DNA of 64,000 bases from Mycolicibacter kumamotonensis (GTDB taxonomy: Bacteria; Actinomycetota; Actinomycetes; Mycobacteriales; Mycobacteriaceae). This document shows positions 63,388-64,000 of this stretch, in pieces. The translations under genes were made by a program, and so were the position numbers. The stretch is from NCBI RefSeq assembly GCF_002086285.1, contig NZ_MVHU01000015.1, positions 1 to 64,000 on the forward strand, read 5' to 3'. Below the pieces are notes generated by a model. The model did not search any database. It had not been told where the DNA came from and saw nothing but the letters and a program-made list of their open reading frames with translations. The first letter of the stretch is position 1, and every line of letters starts with the position of its first letter.

Positions 63388-64000
63388 GTGCGTACCTCTT
63401 TTGGTGGGAAGTAGCGTGGGTTCACCTGCGAAGTTAACGCCCAGAAATTTCCGCAGTTTGGTCATTTCTAAGTATCGCGGGAGCCTATTGAATTTGCTGC
63501 TAGCTAACTTTGATCGACGGGGTGTCCGCGGTATCCACCGACATTCTCCGGGCACTCCGGCGGCCACGGGAGCCGATACCGGCAGCGGGACGGCGCGATC
63601 GGGCAGGTGGCAACGCGGAGGCGTCTGCGAGCTGTTCGTCCCTATCGGGGTCACCGCGGGCGGCAGTCTGCGCTTCGCCGGGTTCCAGTCCTGCGTCGCC
63701 TACTCGTCAGTGGTCAGAAGAACGCCCATAACCCTTGCGCTACAAACTGATCGGTGCGCACCCGGTGCCCGCGGCGGTGGCCGGAGATCGGTTCGGAACT
63801 GACCGGCTACGAACCGCGGTTACGCCACTGCCGGTGCAGTTTGCGCTGCAGGTAGCCTTCGACGTCGCACCCCCGCCACAACGCTGGAGTTTCTGGCCCG
63901 CGCCGGTTGAGGGCGGCAGGCCCGAACGGCGCGAGCCGCGGGACAACCGGGGATCCGACCGGGGTCCGAATGGCCACACCCCGCCAGCCGTAGCTAACTG
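63388..64000. other. Unassigned right end of the window
   Basis: This 613 bp stretch lies upstream of the histidine phosphatase pair. AT-rich positions 63,440-63,510 probably hold its promoter. On the plus strand a frame opens near 63,735 (LRYKLIGAHPVP) and runs to the window edge with plausible codon use, but I do not recognise it and see no ribosome binding site; it may be the start of a gene beyond the window. Other frames look like shadows. Confidence 0.35.

Noticed and set aside
63740-63979. Minus-strand frame of 79 codons at the right edge
   Set aside because: Low-complexity Ser/Arg/Gly content and no ribosome binding site; likely a shadow.

Overview
The window is high-GC actinobacterial DNA and almost certainly a mycobacterial chromosome (family Mycobacteriaceae). 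It carries an antigen 85 mycolyltransferase (fbpB), Apa, OxyR/AhpC/AhpD, the MoxR3/DUF58 cluster, an MmpS-like protein, the DUF7159 family and many small secreted proteins typical of mycobacteria. From memory, the order of many genes from fbpB to gnd1 follows the M. tuberculosis Rv1886c to Rv1844c interval, read in the opposite orientation. Rv numbers are recollected, not searched.

Positions 1 to about 8,980 form an accessory element. Its left edge holds a truncated IS3-type insertion sequence and a broken alcohol dehydrogenase fragment. The core is an actinomycete integrative and conjugative element (AICE). It has a creatininase-family hydrolase overlapping a TPR-type XRE regulator on the minus strand. 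Divergent from these is a plus-strand operon of a small conserved AICE protein, an FtsK/TraSA-like DNA translocase, a RepSA-like replication initiator and a 57-residue protein. A large serine integrase closes the element. Its insertion has cut a chromosomal lipase maturation factor gene, leaving the 5' part of that gene fused in frame to the integrase. The other end of the element lies outside the window.

From 10 to 30 kb come cinA, small secreted proteins, a HAD hydrolase, a flavin monooxygenase behind a KstR-like operator, a five-gene MoxR3/DUF58/DUF4129 operon, the pentose phosphate pair zwf/gnd2, a YceI protein, a DUF7159 protein, fbpB with a strong terminator hairpin, an SRPBCC protein, an S15 peptidase, an AhpD-like protein and a DHA2 drug transporter.

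From 30 to 36 kb is an iron and peroxide block: bfrA, an IdeR-box-controlled gene with a probably leaderless start, bfd, an enoyl-CoA hydratase, oxyR divergent from ahpC-ahpD, a DUF1810 protein and lldD2.

From 36.4 to 39.9 kb, inside otherwise conserved backbone, is a divergent pair that stands out. One protein is a membrane-anchored TIR domain with an outside PknH-type sensor. The other is a membrane TrkA_N (NAD-binding) protein ending in a RyR domain. Together they suggest a nucleotide-signalling or stress/defence pair.

From 40 to 63.4 kb come an endonuclease III-like protein, a ferredoxin reductase-like flavoprotein, a thiolase-like protein and a double CoA-transferase, phosphoketolase, an MmpS-like secreted protein, a CPBP protease, adhA, a small membrane protein, Apa, the molybdate transporter modABC, an atypical SDR, type II NADH dehydrogenase, a thioesterase, the BlaI/M56 regulatory pair, gnd1, an alpha/beta hydrolase and two tandem secreted histidine-phosphatase paralogues. 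No tRNA, rRNA or CRISPR array was seen.
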